Source: an uncultured Microscilla sp. (GTDB taxonomy: Bacteria; Bacteroidota; Bacteroidia; Cytophagales; Microscillaceae). From it: a stretch of DNA of 64,000 nt. The position numbers and the translations under genes are program-made. The stretch lies in assembly GCF_947493425.1 (NCBI RefSeq), contig NZ_CANLRP010000027.1:1-64000 (forward strand), read 5' to 3'. The notes under the pieces were generated by a model. It was not told the DNA's origin and made no database searches. It saw only the letters and a program-made list of their open reading frames with translations. Each line of letters opens with the position of its first letter. Position 1 is the stretch's first letter. Of this stretch, positions 52,919 through 62,489 are shown piece after piece.

Positions 52919-55009
52919 TTAAATCAAGTCAGACTTGAGCTTGATACCTATCACTGTGACATCATCGGTTTGGTCACCAATTTCTTTCCAATCTCTAAAC
53001 TCCCGGTCAAGTATAGCCTCTTGCTCTGCCATAGGTAGTTTGTTACCAGCTTTGAGAATATCCATAAAGCGTTGTCGCATAAACTTCTTTCGTTTGCCAT
53101 CGGGGTGTTTAGAGGCTCCTCCCAGTTGATCCTGGTAGCCATCACTGATGAGGTAAAAAGTTTCGTCGCCTTGCAGGTCAAACTCGTGAGATTTGTACTT
53201 ACGGTCTTTTTTGGCAAACAAACTACCTATAGACATACTGGTACCTCTTATATAAAGCAAATCGTCTTGCCCTTCGTGCATATAATACAATGGGTTTTTG
53301 GCGCCCGCAAATACGGCTTTACGCTCTTTGAAGTTCAGCTTAAGCAATACCATATCCATTCCATCACCTCCTCGCTCATCATCTTCGTCTCTTAAATGCG
53401 TTTGCAGGGTTTCTTTTACCTTGGCGTCTAATTGATTGAGAATTTCGGCAGGGTCTAGCACATTATCTACATTGATGATTTGATTGAGTAAACTGTTGCC
53501 CATCATGGTCATAAAACCACCCGGCACCCCGTGTCCGGTACAATCAATGGCAGAAATAATCACATTGTCGCCTTTTTGAGTAAACCAGTAAAAATCGCCT
53601 GAAACAATGTCTTTGGGGCGGTAAAAAATAAAAGAGTCAGCAAATACCTCATGAATCATCTCAGGGGTAGGCAATATAGAATCTTGAATAGTTTGGGCGT
53701 AACGAATGCTGTCTGTAATTTTTTCGTTGCGTTTTTCAAGTTCTACTGCTTGCTCTTCGATCATGTCACGCTGAGCTGTAATTTCTTCTTTTTGTTGGTT
53801 AATTTCGGTTACTTTTTCGGCCATTTGCTCTTTTTGCTTCTTACGACGACGACTAATAAAGTACATAAATATAGCCGTAAGAATTGCCAGCAATGCTATA
53901 GATATAACAATAAGGGTGCGGATAAACACCTTTTGTTTGGTTACTTCTTTTTCAAGCTCAAGCTTTTGTTTTTCGAGCTTGGCTTTGGCAAGCTCTGCTT
54001 GAGTGTCTGACAAGAGCTCTTTCATACGTAAGATACGCTTACGCACATCTGCCTGAAACTTAAGATAGTCTGCAGTATTTTTCTTCAGTGCTTTTTCCAG
54101 TCTTTCCAGCTCTCGCTGTAGCCTTAGGCGGTCGGCACTACCCAGATTGGCATCGTTTGACAAGCGTGTTCTAATAGCACTAATTTGTCGTTGAATACTT
54201 TCAGATTTATGATTGAATATAATTTTTGCCTTTTCAAGCGCTGAGAAATCTGCATCTGCATAATTGCGGGTAATCGTAGCATTGCCCTTGTTTTGGTTGG
54301 TATTCAGCGAGTCCTTCTCTTCTACTTTGGCAGTATCTTTTTTCTCTTTTGCCTTTTCGGGGGTTACTTCTTTTTTCTCAGATTCCTTTTTGGCCACATA
54401 CAAATGCATAGAAGCATCTTTTTGCACAAAAACTTTCCCGATAATGCGGTACTCACGAATGGCTATTTTAGCAGTTTTATTAATTGTACCCTTAAGTACT
54501 ATTTTTCCGCTGTTATTGGCAATATAACTAAAACCATTGATCAGTATATTAACTTTTGGGATGGGCTTTTTACTTTTATCAAATACAACTACATTGTTGA
54601 GGCGTTCAGCATCTTCACGATTTACTGTAATCAGCACAAAGTTATTGCTCTTAGAGACTACGTACCCTACGCCTTTGAGTTTAGCACCAAAAACAACAAT
54701 ATTGTTGCTTTCGTCAAAAGTAAAGTTTTGGGGTAAATCAAGCGTAAAGTATCCTCCAACATCGGTTGTGGCAGGCGGGATTTGACTATTTGCTACCAGT
54801 ACTTTTACTCCATCTACGGGTAGTTTGTTTTTAGTAACTACTCTCCCTCTTACGGCGGTATCTGCCAATACTTTGGTATAGCTAAGTACAGATACTGAGT
54901 TTATTGCAGGTGATTGAGCCTTAAGAGAGGTGTTTTGTAGGATGATAAAGGCAAAAACCCCTGATAATAGTATATAAAAACGGTATGTAAACGTCCACTT
55001 GTCTTTCAT
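52919..55009 (-). CDS. Envelope-sensing SpoIIE/PP2C-type phosphatase with beta-domain sensor
   Basis: Signal peptide (about 1-32), a carboxypeptidase-regulatory-like beta domain (about 52-110; VRGRVVTKNKLPVDGVKVLV) and a second beta segment (about 140-205), a Lys/Glu linker, coiled coil (about 255-370), a membrane helix (about 375-398), a second coiled coil, and a SpoIIE PP2C domain (about 450-696). Catalytic motifs are intact: SGDFYWF, DCTGHGVPGG, GGDGMDM, SDGYQDQLGG, TDDVTVIGI. It differs from the TPR-type phosphatase at 2362 in the extracytoplasmic sensor. Single gene, convergent with manC. Confidence 0.92.
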   Translation of the reverse strand: MKDKWTFTYRFYILLSGVFAFIILQNTSLKAQSPAINSVSVLSYTKVLADTAVRGRVVTKNKLPVDGVKVLVANSQIPPATTDVGGYFTLDLPQNFTFDESNNIVVFGAKLKGVGYVVSKSNNFVLITVNREDAERLNNVVVFDKSKKPIPKVNILINGFSYIANNSGKIVLKGTINKTAKIAIREYRIIGKVFVQKDASMHLYVAKKESEKKEVTPEKAKEKKDTAKVEEKDSLNTNQNKGNATITRNYADADFSALEKAKIIFNHKSESIQRQISAIRTRLSNDANLGSADRLRLQRELERLEKALKKNTADYLKFQADVRKRILRMKELLSDTQAELAKAKLEKQKLELEKEVTKQKVFIRTLIVISIALLAILTAIFMYFISRRRKKQKEQMAEKVTEINQQKEEITAQRDMIEEQAVELEKRNEKITDSIRYAQTIQDSILPTPEMIHEVFADSFIFYRPKDIVSGDFYWFTQKGDNVIISAIDCTGHGVPGGFMTMMGNSLLNQIINVDNVLDPAEILNQLDAKVKETLQTHLRDEDDERGGDGMDMVLLKLNFKERKAVFAGAKNPLYYMHEGQDDLLYIRGTSMSIGSLFAKKDRKYKSHEFDLQGDETFYLISDGYQDQLGGASKHPDGKRKKFMRQRFMDILKAGNKLPMAEQEAILDREFRDWKEIGDQTDDVTVIGIKLKSDLI

Positions 55010-55241
55010 CGCAATGCTTTAGCAAATCATTTTGGTTGTCCCTTTTACAAAGTTTGCGAAATTCTTGCCAAAAATCCGCAAACATTTATAGTTTCCTAAA
55101 TTTATCAAAAATAATACAGTTTCCCATTATTATCTTGATTAGTTGAGTATTAAACGTGATTTAACCTCATTAGGCAAAGTAGGACACCCACCACTATGTA
55201 ATATCTCAGGCAAAATGTAGGTATTTATCTGAGAAAACAGG

Positions 55242-55805
55242 TTAAACTATTTTGTGACTCACTTCCTGGGCTCGTTTTTCTATTACTTTTAGGTGGTGTT
55301 CGGCGTGGTAAATGGTAAAAAACAGTAGCTCACGCATTGTTATTTTGCCTAACGACGGATGAGGTAACATATATTTGTCGAGTTCCTCTTCTTTCCACCA
55401 TTTATTGAGCCTGCGAACCAACTTCTCTTCCATGCGCTTCAAAGTAGAAAGCAACCCTGACCTGTCTTTGCCTACATAAGGTACATACTCTTTGGGTGCT
55501 TCAAACCCATTGGCAAGTGCCTGTTGGTAGTCGTTTACGAGTTGTATATAGCTACGGCTTTGGCGCGGCTTGGGCAAACCAAACACCCATAACACCATAG
55601 ATGGAACTGCAAGCGAAGTGGCCACGGGGGTACTTGATAGTATGAGATGTTGTAGGTTTTCGGCAACTGACCACTGCTCAGCGGAGGGCTTAAGCCGAAT
55701 AAATTCATCGCTGAGTGGGTAGACAAAAGAGTGGACAGCGTGAAATTTTTTCTGAAGATGGTCAATAATTTCTTCTCGTTTGTAAATAATTAGCTCGGAT
55801 TCCAT
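55242..55805 (-). CDS. DinB-superfamily protein
   Basis: 187 aa, four-helix-bundle type. Family metal-binding histidines are suggested by W-x-VAENLQHL (His near 53) and the C-terminal FTIYHAEHHLKVIEK. DinB/YfiT-like proteins are thiol-dependent metal enzymes or of unknown role, often stress-induced. ATG 55805 is the only clear start. 232 bp downstream to the SpoIIE gene start and 700 bp of non-coding sequence upstream, so a stand-alone unit. Substrate unknown. Confidence 0.82.
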   Translation of the reverse strand: MESELIIYKREEIIDHLQKKFHAVHSFVYPLSDEFIRLKPSAEQWSVAENLQHLILSSTPVATSLAVPSMVLWVFGLPKPRQSRSYIQLVNDYQQALANGFEAPKEYVPYVGKDRSGLLSTLKRMEEKLVRRLNKWWKEEELDKYMLPHPSLGKITMRELLFFTIYHAEHHLKVIEKRAQEVSHKIV

Positions 55806-56181
55806 GAGTACCTATTGTTTATTGATCAGGGGTAGAATATGTTCGTTACTTAAAAATAACGAAAATTGCGAGATTGAGAAACATTATATTGCTTTTGTTG
55901 AGTTTAAAGCTACTTTAGACCTTGTTTCAATATCACACGAGCTCATCTCGACGTTTAACCCTGAGCGGCAAATCGTTCCTTCTGTCTATTGACATAGCAC
56001 TGCGATGTTTTTTCTTGCTAGTCCCTCATACTGCCAGGGAAAACCTTCTCGACACTCAACGCAAGCAATAATTTTCGCAAACATTCAAAATAAGGCAAGG
56101 CGGGTTCTATGACTTGAGACAACAATGTGTGTATTTATTCCCTATTTTTTACAATCATTTACCTATTCCTAATAAATCTTG

Positions 56182-56189
56182 TATCTTTG
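56182..56189 (+). promoter_or_regulatory. -7 promoter box upstream of the AAA ATPase gene
   Basis: TATCTTTG fits TAnnTTTG. The next long ORF is at 56507. Confidence 0.5.
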
Positions 56190-56280
56190 TAGTCTTGCTT
56201 TTTACTATCATAAATGTCTTAATAAATGATATTTATTAAAGGCAGTCAGTAAAAGAACGCCAAAGTTGTGGATAATATAA

Positions 56281-56352
56281 GTTATACTAAGGTTAAAGTG
56301 ATTTTAGGATTTACAGGATTAATTAATGTTGGTATTCAGGCAATTGGTCAAA
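56281..56352 (+). repeat. Family-D dispersed repeat, short copy
   Basis: GTTATACTAAGGTTAAAGTG, then TTTTAGGATTTACAGGATTA, TTAATGTTGGTATTCAGG and CAATTGGTCAAA. About 90% identical to the two ends of the 48.9-kb copy, in the opposite orientation. Confidence 0.78.
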
Positions 56353-56506
56353 ACCTGTCCCCAAAACCATTTTTGTTTAAGTATAGTGATGATAAACGCG
56401 TAACCCGACAACTTTTCTTGATAGAATGCTTTCGCAGAAATGAGCAATTATTGGCAAGGTGTTCCCAAATATTTTAACTACATAACCCTTTCGTCTCGTA
56501 ATTTTT

Positions 56507-57649
56507 ATGGCACAAGTGAATCAATCTGAAGTTCTCCCTTTTGGTAAATACAATGTCTTTGATGGCAGCTATTTTGAAGAGACTTATTACCTGATTAATA
56601 AGTTTCAACAGAAAGTGGTGGAATTTCAGGCAAACGAATACTTTGAAGATAACCAACAAGTAGCCTTGTACCCTTTTATGAAGGAGTTAGAAGCCAATGG
56701 CTTTGGCAAGGTGAACTTGTACAAAAACGAAACAAAGTTTAACAAAAAAGAAGGACTTTTTTCTGTCTATTGGTATCTGTTTGTGCAAGACGAAAAAATT
56801 ATCATCAAAATTGATCAGGACAAACTCAAAGAACTTGACAAAGTAGTATTTAGATTAAGCTATATGATTGCCACTGAGTCGGTAAGCGTAGAAGATTTCA
56901 TGAAAATAATGAAACTTGCTGAAAGCTGTATCACAGAGGTAGAAGATGATAACATTCGTTATATCAATATTGTAAACTCGAACAGCAAAGGGCTCAAAAT
57001 GAATCGTTACCAGATCAAAAAGCCACGTGTGCCTGACCTTGAGCTATACTATGGGAATGGATTCACTCAAAAACATCAACAGTTTGTACAAAATGTGTCA
57101 GCGCAAGATCGTTCAGGTTTGTTGATTTTTCATGGGGCAACTGGTAGTGGCAAAACCAACTATATACGGTACCTGATTAGTCGTTGTAAAGCAGAAGTAA
57201 ACTTTATTTTTTACCCCATTGCTTTGTTGCGGGAACTCACCAGCCCTCAGCTTATTCCTTTTATATCTGATTACAAAAATTCGGTGTTGATTCTTGAAGA
57301 ATCAGAAGATTCGGTGCAAACCAGAGAAGGAAATGCGGTAGACAAGGCTTCTATTGCTAACTTATTGAATATTTCGGATGGCTTGTTGTCAGATGTGTTG
57401 AACCTAAAAATTATATGTACTTTCAACACCAACATCAAAAACCTTGACAAAGCTTTATTGCGTGAGGGCCGTTTATTGGGCATTCATAAGTTCGACAAAC
57501 TTCCGGTTGAAAATGCCAATAAGATTGCCGAAATGAATAAGTTAAAGAAGACTTTTGCTGAACCTATGACTTTGGCTCAGATTTTTAATCAACCGCTCAA
57601 CGATGACCTTTCTGATTTTGTGCGCGACGAACAAAAAATAGGCTTTTAA
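56507..57649 (+). CDS. AAA-family ATPase with novel N-terminal region
   Basis: 380 aa, cytosolic. Walker A GATGSGKT (210-217), Walker B-like VLILEE (260-265, Glu where Asp is usual), a sensor-1-like CTFNTN (304-309) and LLREGRL (318-324) with candidate arginine fingers, as in BCS1-like AAA proteins. The N-terminal 180 residues are unrecognised (mixed alpha/beta; MKELEANGFGKVNLYKNE). AAA proteins remodel or unfold other macromolecules; the client is unknown. No partner gene is adjacent; aldose epimerase follows after 205 bp. Confidence 0.87.
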   Translation: MAQVNQSEVLPFGKYNVFDGSYFEETYYLINKFQQKVVEFQANEYFEDNQQVALYPFMKELEANGFGKVNLYKNETKFNKKEGLFSVYWYLFVQDEKIIIKIDQDKLKELDKVVFRLSYMIATESVSVEDFMKIMKLAESCITEVEDDNIRYINIVNSNSKGLKMNRYQIKKPRVPDLELYYGNGFTQKHQQFVQNVSAQDRSGLLIFHGATGSGKTNYIRYLISRCKAEVNFIFYPIALLRELTSPQLIPFISDYKNSVLILEESEDSVQTREGNAVDKASIANLLNISDGLLSDVLNLKIICTFNTNIKNLDKALLREGRLLGIHKFDKLPVENANKIAEMNKLKKTFAEPMTLAQIFNQPLNDDLSDFVRDEQKIGF

Positions 57650-57854
57650 ATTCCACCATACCAAACAGCCACAACAGGCACTAAGTCTACTATGACCTCA
57701 ATGCTTGTTGTGGATCACTATTACCAGATACTAAAGCAAAGAACTCATCTCAGAATTGTAAACTTGCCCTGGTACACCTATATTTAAAACTTTTGCCAGA
57801 AGGCTACATCTGTGCCCTATCAAGGCAAGTATTCTTATACAAATTAAAACCTGT

Positions 57855-58907
57855 ATGTTACAAATTATAGAACAGCCTTTTGGCAATACTGCCGATGGTC
57901 GCTCAGTAGAGCTATATACCCTCTTGAACGGCTACAATATGGAAGTGGAAATTACCAATTATGGAGGCATCATCACGGCAATTAAGGTACCTAACAAAGA
58001 GGGAAAAGCGGAAAATGTAGTATTGGGCTTTAAAAGTCTGGATGATTACTTGGGCAAACACCCCAAAATTGGGGCAACCGTTGGGCGTTATGCCAACCGC
58101 ATAGCCTATGGCAAGTTTCAATTAGAAGGCAAAGAGTATGCTTTAGCCCAAAACAAGGGCAAGCATCATATCCACGGGGGTACCGAGGGATTTGACCGTA
58201 AGGTATGGAAGGTAAGAACGGGCATTAGTGAAGATAAAGCAATTCTGCAAATGTCGTATACCAGCCCCAATGGAGAAGAAGGGTATCCTGGAAATCTTGA
58301 AGTAAAAGTAACGTATTACCTGACTTTAGACGGAAGTTTGGGCATTCAGTACGAAGCAAACACCGACCAACCTACGGTAGTAAACTTTACCAACCACTCG
58401 TACTTTAACCTCAACCTTGCCCACCGTGCCGACATTAAAAACCACCAACTGGCAATAAAGGCAGAACACTACCTACCTGCCAATGATGAATCGATACCTA
58501 CGGGAGAACTAAAACCAGTAAACAATACAAGTTTTGACTTAAGAACACCACAAAGTATACAGTCTATATTTGATCAAAAACACCCCGAAATAGAAAAAAC
58601 CAAGGGCTTAGACCACTGCTTTGTGCTGAAAGACACCAACGACCCAGAAGTAAAACTAGCCGCCACCCTGACCGACCCTGAAAGCAAAAGGGTGCTTGAG
58701 GTGTTCACCTCTGAACCAGGCATACAGGTATATACTGGCAATTTTTTAGATCCCGCTTTGGGTTTTGCCCCACACCAGGCAGTTTGTTTAGAAACTCAGC
58801 ACTTCCCTGATTCTCCCAACAAACCGCAGTTTCCATCTACCACGCTGCTGCCCGATCAAAAATTTGTCTCTACTACTTTGTATAAGTTTTCGGTAGAAGG
58901 TGAGTAA
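57855..58907 (+). CDS. galM: Aldose 1-epimerase (mutarotase)
   Basis: Interconverts alpha and beta anomers of hexoses. 350 aa. Family signatures: GATVGRYANRIAYGKF, HHIHGG, NFTNHSYFNL (catalytic His), GLDHCFVL and CLETQHFPDSPN (catalytic Glu). No signal peptide, so cytosolic. ATG 57855 begins directly at the domain. No sugar-use genes are adjacent. No clear terminator was found downstream. Confidence 0.95.
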   Translation: MLQIIEQPFGNTADGRSVELYTLLNGYNMEVEITNYGGIITAIKVPNKEGKAENVVLGFKSLDDYLGKHPKIGATVGRYANRIAYGKFQLEGKEYALAQNKGKHHIHGGTEGFDRKVWKVRTGISEDKAILQMSYTSPNGEEGYPGNLEVKVTYYLTLDGSLGIQYEANTDQPTVVNFTNHSYFNLNLAHRADIKNHQLAIKAEHYLPANDESIPTGELKPVNNTSFDLRTPQSIQSIFDQKHPEIEKTKGLDHCFVLKDTNDPEVKLAATLTDPESKRVLEVFTSEPGIQVYTGNFLDPALGFAPHQAVCLETQHFPDSPNKPQFPSTTLLPDQKFVSTTLYKFSVEGE

Positions 58908-59339
58908 AATAAATGCCTTATAAAACCGGAACGTAGTCATAGGTGACCAATGGTCTGGTGTTTACTTGCTTTAGGCAAGCATACTTGAGCAAAAAAACAG
59001 GTATGAGTGCACCTAAGAAGGTCTTACTAAAAAACTATAAGTACTACTGTTGTCTCACCAAGTATTTTAGGCTTCAGATAAAGTCAAACAATTTCAAAAG
59101 TATATGTGACCATTACTAACCATTTGAGCCTTTTGGGTTTACTTTATAAATGCCTTGAGTTTGATAATATATCTTGCCAACAACAGTCAAACTTTTAATT
59201 CATCGTAAATCTTGCTAAATTGTTCAATATTTCGTTAGAAATGAGCGATTACCCAAAATTGACACGCAATTGTTAAACAAAGTCATAGCACGACAAGTAT
59301 AATCGCTTTATTAATTAAGGACTAAAAAACTATATATAA
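58908..59339. other. 432-bp spacer, nothing recognised
   Basis: Apart from a small hairpin CTTGC/GCAAG near 58969 without a T-run, I see no ORF, repeat or promoter box here. Confidence 0.45.
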
Positions 59340-60524
59340 ATGGGATGCAAGGCATGTGCCTCTGGCGGAGGTTGTGGCACTACATCAGGAGTGGCTGGTT
59401 GCAAAAGTAACGGCTCTTGTGGTACGGGTGGCTGCAATAAAATGAATGTGTTCGACTGGTTAGGGAATATGGATATTCCTTCAGTTGAAAGATATGATGT
59501 GGTAGAAATTCGTTTTAAAAACGGTAAAAAAGATTTTTTCAGAAATGTAGAGCGTCTCGACCTTATTACAGGCGATGCAGTAGTAGTTGAAGTACAAAAC
59601 GGTCACCACTTGGGCTTTGTGTCGCTGCAGGGCGAACTGGTACGCATACAAATGATGAAAAAAAAGGTGTTAGATAACGAAGAAATATTGGCAATTACAC
59701 GCCTTGCTACTGAACGTGACCTTGACAAGTTTGAACAAACACAAGCCCGCAACCTGCCTACGATGTATCGTACCCGTGAAATTATTCACGATATGGGACT
59801 TAAGATGAAGTTATCTGACGTGGAGTTTCAGGCAGATAATAGTAAAGCTACTTTTTACTACTCTGCCGATGAACGGGTTGATTTCCGTGAGCTGATTAAG
59901 GTATTGGCGTCAGAGTTTAAAATAAGGGTAGAAATGAAGCAAATCAGTTTGCGGCAAGAAGCAGGTCGTTTGGGAGGTATTGGTTCTTGTGGGCGAGAAT
60001 TGTGTTGCTCTACTTGGCTAAGCGATTTTAAGAGTGTATCTACCTCTGCGGCACGTTACCAAAACTTATCGCTGAATCCCAGCAAACTATCGGGGCAATG
60101 CGGACGCCTGAAGTGCTGCCTCAACTATGAGCTGGAGACCTACATGGAAGCCCTTGAAGACATACCTCACCTCGATGAACCACTAAAAACAAAAAAAGGT
60201 TTGGCGCAGTTACAGAAAACTGATATTTTTAAGCGCATTATGTGGTTTGGGTTTCAGGGTGAAACCGTTTGGCACCCACTTACTGTACCACAGGTAAACA
60301 ACCTGATAGAACTTAACAAACAAGGCATAGTGCCCGAAGACCTAAAACCAGTAGGTGAAGACCTTGAATTGGTAGAGGTTGAAAAAGTTGTTGAACCTGA
60401 GTTTAAAGTTGATTTAAGTTTGCCCACTGAAAGTGTAAAAAGATTGAATGGAAAAAATAACAAGAAACCAAGTAAGAACAAACCTCATAGTAGGCGAAAC
60501 CGAAAACACAGAAAAAACAAGTAA
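59340..60524 (+). CDS. ricT: PSP1-domain protein, RicT/YaaT-like
   Basis: 394 aa. N-terminus with six cysteines within residues 3-32 (GCKACASGGGC...), then the PSP1 domain (about 45-290) with the cysteine-rich GSCGRELCCSTWL and GQCGRLKCCLNYE motifs that in Bacillus RicT help bind 4Fe-4S clusters. RicT with RicA and RicF controls RNase Y; Bacteroidota have RicT-like proteins whose role is less clear. The extra N-terminal Cys block may add metal binding. A Lys/Arg/Asn tail ends the protein. Overlaps gldH by 77 bp in another frame, so the two are co-expressed. Confidence 0.9.
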   Translation: MGCKACASGGGCGTTSGVAGCKSNGSCGTGGCNKMNVFDWLGNMDIPSVERYDVVEIRFKNGKKDFFRNVERLDLITGDAVVVEVQNGHHLGFVSLQGELVRIQMMKKKVLDNEEILAITRLATERDLDKFEQTQARNLPTMYRTREIIHDMGLKMKLSDVEFQADNSKATFYYSADERVDFRELIKVLASEFKIRVEMKQISLRQEAGRLGGIGSCGRELCCSTWLSDFKSVSTSAARYQNLSLNPSKLSGQCGRLKCCLNYELETYMEALEDIPHLDEPLKTKKGLAQLQKTDIFKRIMWFGFQGETVWHPLTVPQVNNLIELNKQGIVPEDLKPVGEDLELVEVEKVVEPEFKVDLSLPTESVKRLNGKNNKKPSKNKPHSRRNRKHRKNK

Positions 60525-61014
60525 TTTAAAACAACGTTGGGTTTTTTTGTGTGGTTTGCTCTTATGCATTATTGGGCTAAATGCTTGTGACAGTAGTCGA
60601 ATATTTGAACAAAATGTAGACATTGTTCAAAGTAAATGGCATAAGGACAGTGTGCTTAAATTTACCTTCGAGATTACAGATACCTTAAGTAGGTATAAAT
60701 TTTACTACAATATTCGTAATACAGTATCTTACCCTTTTTACAATATGTATGTTACTTATTACCTGGTAGATAGCCTCGATCGCAGGATTGCCTCTGACCT
60801 GCAAAATATAGATTTGATGCACCCCAAAACGGGCAAACCTTATGGAGATGGTTTGGGTGATATTTTTTCACACCAACTTTTAGCTTTATCAAATGTTAAA
60901 TTTTTGAAAAGAGGGAAGTATACTTTCAAAATAAAGCATTATATGCGCCGCGACCCACTACCAGAGGTGGTATCTATGGGTTTACGCATAGAGAAGGTAC
61001 CCCCATTAAAGTAA
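60448..61014 (+). CDS. gldH: Gliding-motility lipoprotein GldH
   Basis: 188 aa. Type II signal region with lipobox GLNAC (Cys47) and the family pattern: WHKDSVLKFTFEITDT, YKFYYNIRNTVSYPFYNMYV, GKPYGDGLGDIF and KFLKRGKYTFKIKHYMR. GldH is needed for gliding in Flavobacterium and belongs to the gliding/T9SS set. No ATG lies between 60448 and the hydrophobic core, so the start lies inside ricT and the genes overlap by 77 bp. The leader before the signal core is unusually long (about 30 residues). Followed by a terminator. Confidence 0.88.
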   Translation: MEKITRNQVRTNLIVGETENTEKTSNLKQRWVFLCGLLLCIIGLNACDSSRIFEQNVDIVQSKWHKDSVLKFTFEITDTLSRYKFYYNIRNTVSYPFYNMYVTYYLVDSLDRRIASDLQNIDLMHPKTGKPYGDGLGDIFSHQLLALSNVKFLKRGKYTFKIKHYMRRDPLPEVVSMGLRIEKVPPLK

Positions 61015-61032
61015 TGTAAAAGAGAAACAAGA

Positions 61033-61066
61033 AAGCTGAATCCTATGTTAGGTTCAGCTTTTCTCT
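61033..61066 (+). terminator. Terminator of ricT-gldH
   Basis: AAGCTGAA (61033-61040) with TTCAGCTT (61053-61060), inner CCTA/TAGG, one bulged T, then TTCTCTTT. Confidence 0.78.
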
Positions 61067-61111
61067 TTGTAAAAGGGTAGTGTAAGTCCGTATGTTAACA
61101 TATATTATAAA

Positions 61112-61750
61112 ATGCAAGAAAAGTTTTTACCGTTTTTCCCGCTAAACCTGGTTGTTTATCCAGACGAAAACCTCAATCTTCATGTATTTGAACCTCGCTA
61201 CAAACAGTTGATTCACGATTGTATAGAACAAAATGCTAACTTTGGTATTCCGTCATTTATCAATGAAGAGGTAGCTGCTTATGGTACTGAAGTAAAGATA
61301 GTAAACATTGAAAAAACTTATGATGATGGCAAAATGGACATCAAGACCAAAGGAGTACAGGTATTTAAGATATTGAGCTTTGATCAGAAAACACAGGAGA
61401 AACTATATGCTGGCGGCACTGTAGAAGTGATCCCTCATGAAGAAGTTGCTCCAGAGGAAGTAAGCCGGGAACTTATCAGCAATTTAAAAAAGTTGTATGA
61501 AATTATTAAAGTAGGTGCAGCTATCAATATCCAAAGCTTCAAAGTGTTGTCATATCAACTAGCCCATAAAATAGGGCTTTCGCTGGATCAGCAATACGAA
61601 ATATTAAAAATTCCCAGTGAACACGATCGACAATTGTATTTGTTGGATCACCTGAAATCTTCTATCCCTTTGATGGAAGAAATGGAACGCACTAAAGAAA
61701 TTATCCGCATGAATGGGCATTTTAAAAACCTTGACCCACTGGACTTTTAA
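61112..61750 (+). CDS. LON substrate-binding (N-terminal) domain protein
   Basis: 212 aa. Begins FLPFFPLNLVVYPDENLNLHVFEPRYKQLIHDC, the classic opening of the LON N-terminal PUA-like domain, and continues with GTEVKIVNIEKTYDDGKMDIKTKGVQVFKIL. The helical C-terminal half also fits the Lon N-domain. No AAA or protease domain follows. Stand-alone LON-domain proteins may act as adaptors or binders of unfolded peptides; function not established. Separate from gldH by a terminator. Confidence 0.9.
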   Translation: MQEKFLPFFPLNLVVYPDENLNLHVFEPRYKQLIHDCIEQNANFGIPSFINEEVAAYGTEVKIVNIEKTYDDGKMDIKTKGVQVFKILSFDQKTQEKLYAGGTVEVIPHEEVAPEEVSRELISNLKKLYEIIKVGAAINIQSFKVLSYQLAHKIGLSLDQQYEILKIPSEHDRQLYLLDHLKSSIPLMEEMERTKEIIRMNGHFKNLDPLDF

Positions 61751-61813
61751 CGAAACTCAGGAACTCACCTACTCCATTTTGTTTACCTGGACTACTGTTG
61801 TACGAGGCAAGTT

Positions 61814-61863
61814 ATACATACAAAAGGCAGGCAATAAAATTATTGCCTGCCTTTTGTATGTAT
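61814..61863. terminator. Long bidirectional terminator hairpin
   Basis: A perfect 23-bp stem: 61814-61836 with 61841-61863, loop AAAT. Lies between the convergent LON-domain and beta-barrel genes. Confidence 0.85.
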
Positions 61864-61880
61864 GATTACTCAGGAAAAAC

Positions 61881-62462
61881 CTACTTAAGCTTATAGCTTA
61901 CGGTAAGTTGTACCACATTGGTTTTGGTGTTATTGTCTGCTATCCGACTCGACAACTTGGTAAGCCCTGCTTCATAACGCAAGTCTATGCCTAATTTTGC
62001 CGTAGGATCAAACCCTATTCCTACCTGCAAAGATGCCAATATATCGTTGGTGTCATCCATGTTGTCAGTAGTATTCCCCCCCGACTCGGTTCTGGCACTC
62101 ACTACAAACCCAAACGCAGGCCCTGCATATAAACGAACCGGGTTGAGTTTAGCACCAAAAAGTAAAGGAATGTCAAGGGTGGTTATTTTGGTAGTGTACG
62201 ATGAGTTAAGGAAGTTAATGGCTCCTCGCCCTCCCTTTTGAGAAACCATCAGCTCAGGCTGAAAGAAGAAACTTTGGGATATTTGAAACTGAAACAAAGC
62301 TCCTAAATGAAGTCCTATGCGCGCACCATCGTTGCTCACACCATTGGGCAAAGATGAAAATGTTGCCAGGTTAAGCCCACCTTTGATACCAAAACCTACT
62401 TGAGCTTGCGCTACTCCTGTGCCTAACAAAACAAGTAGAATGAATGTGTAAATTCTTTTCAT
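61881..62462 (-). CDS. Outer-membrane beta-barrel protein (PorT-type family)
   Basis: Start 62462 (MKRIYTFILLVLLGTGVAQAQ) gives a signal peptide; the longer frame to 62489 is not needed. 193 aa. The mature protein opens VGFGIKGGLNLATF, the hallmark of the Bacteroidota OMP_b-brl_2 barrel family, continues with alternating strands (LHLGALFQFQISQSFFFQPELMVSQKGG), and ends in YKLK after VVQLTVSY, a typical last strand. Function unknown; structural or small-pore. A 163-bp miniature element lies 28 bp upstream of the start codon. Confidence 0.88.
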   Translation of the reverse strand: MKRIYTFILLVLLGTGVAQAQVGFGIKGGLNLATFSSLPNGVSNDGARIGLHLGALFQFQISQSFFFQPELMVSQKGGRGAINFLNSSYTTKITTLDIPLLFGAKLNPVRLYAGPAFGFVVSARTESGGNTTDNMDDTNDILASLQVGIGFDPTAKLGIDLRYEAGLTKLSSRIADNNTKTNVVQLTVSYKLK

Positions 62463-62489
62463 GTGTATGATTTTATTTAAGTGTGACAT

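Larger units (their letters stand above)
55806..56506. other. 701-bp spacer with a promoter and a dispersed repeat
   Basis: Holds TATCTTTG at 56182-56189 and the family-D repeat at 56281-56352. Small ORFs here do not look real. If the promoter serves the AAA gene, its leader is about 310 nt and includes the repeat. Confidence 0.55.

Noticed and set aside
55804-55992. 62-residue ORF diverging from the DinB gene
   Set aside because: Its start overlaps the DinB start codon, it has no recognisable domain and its composition is not coding-like.
56268-56477. 69-residue ORF upstream of the AAA ATPase
   Set aside because: A third of it is the family-D repeat, which also occurs in inverted orientation in a non-coding spacer; no domain or start signal.
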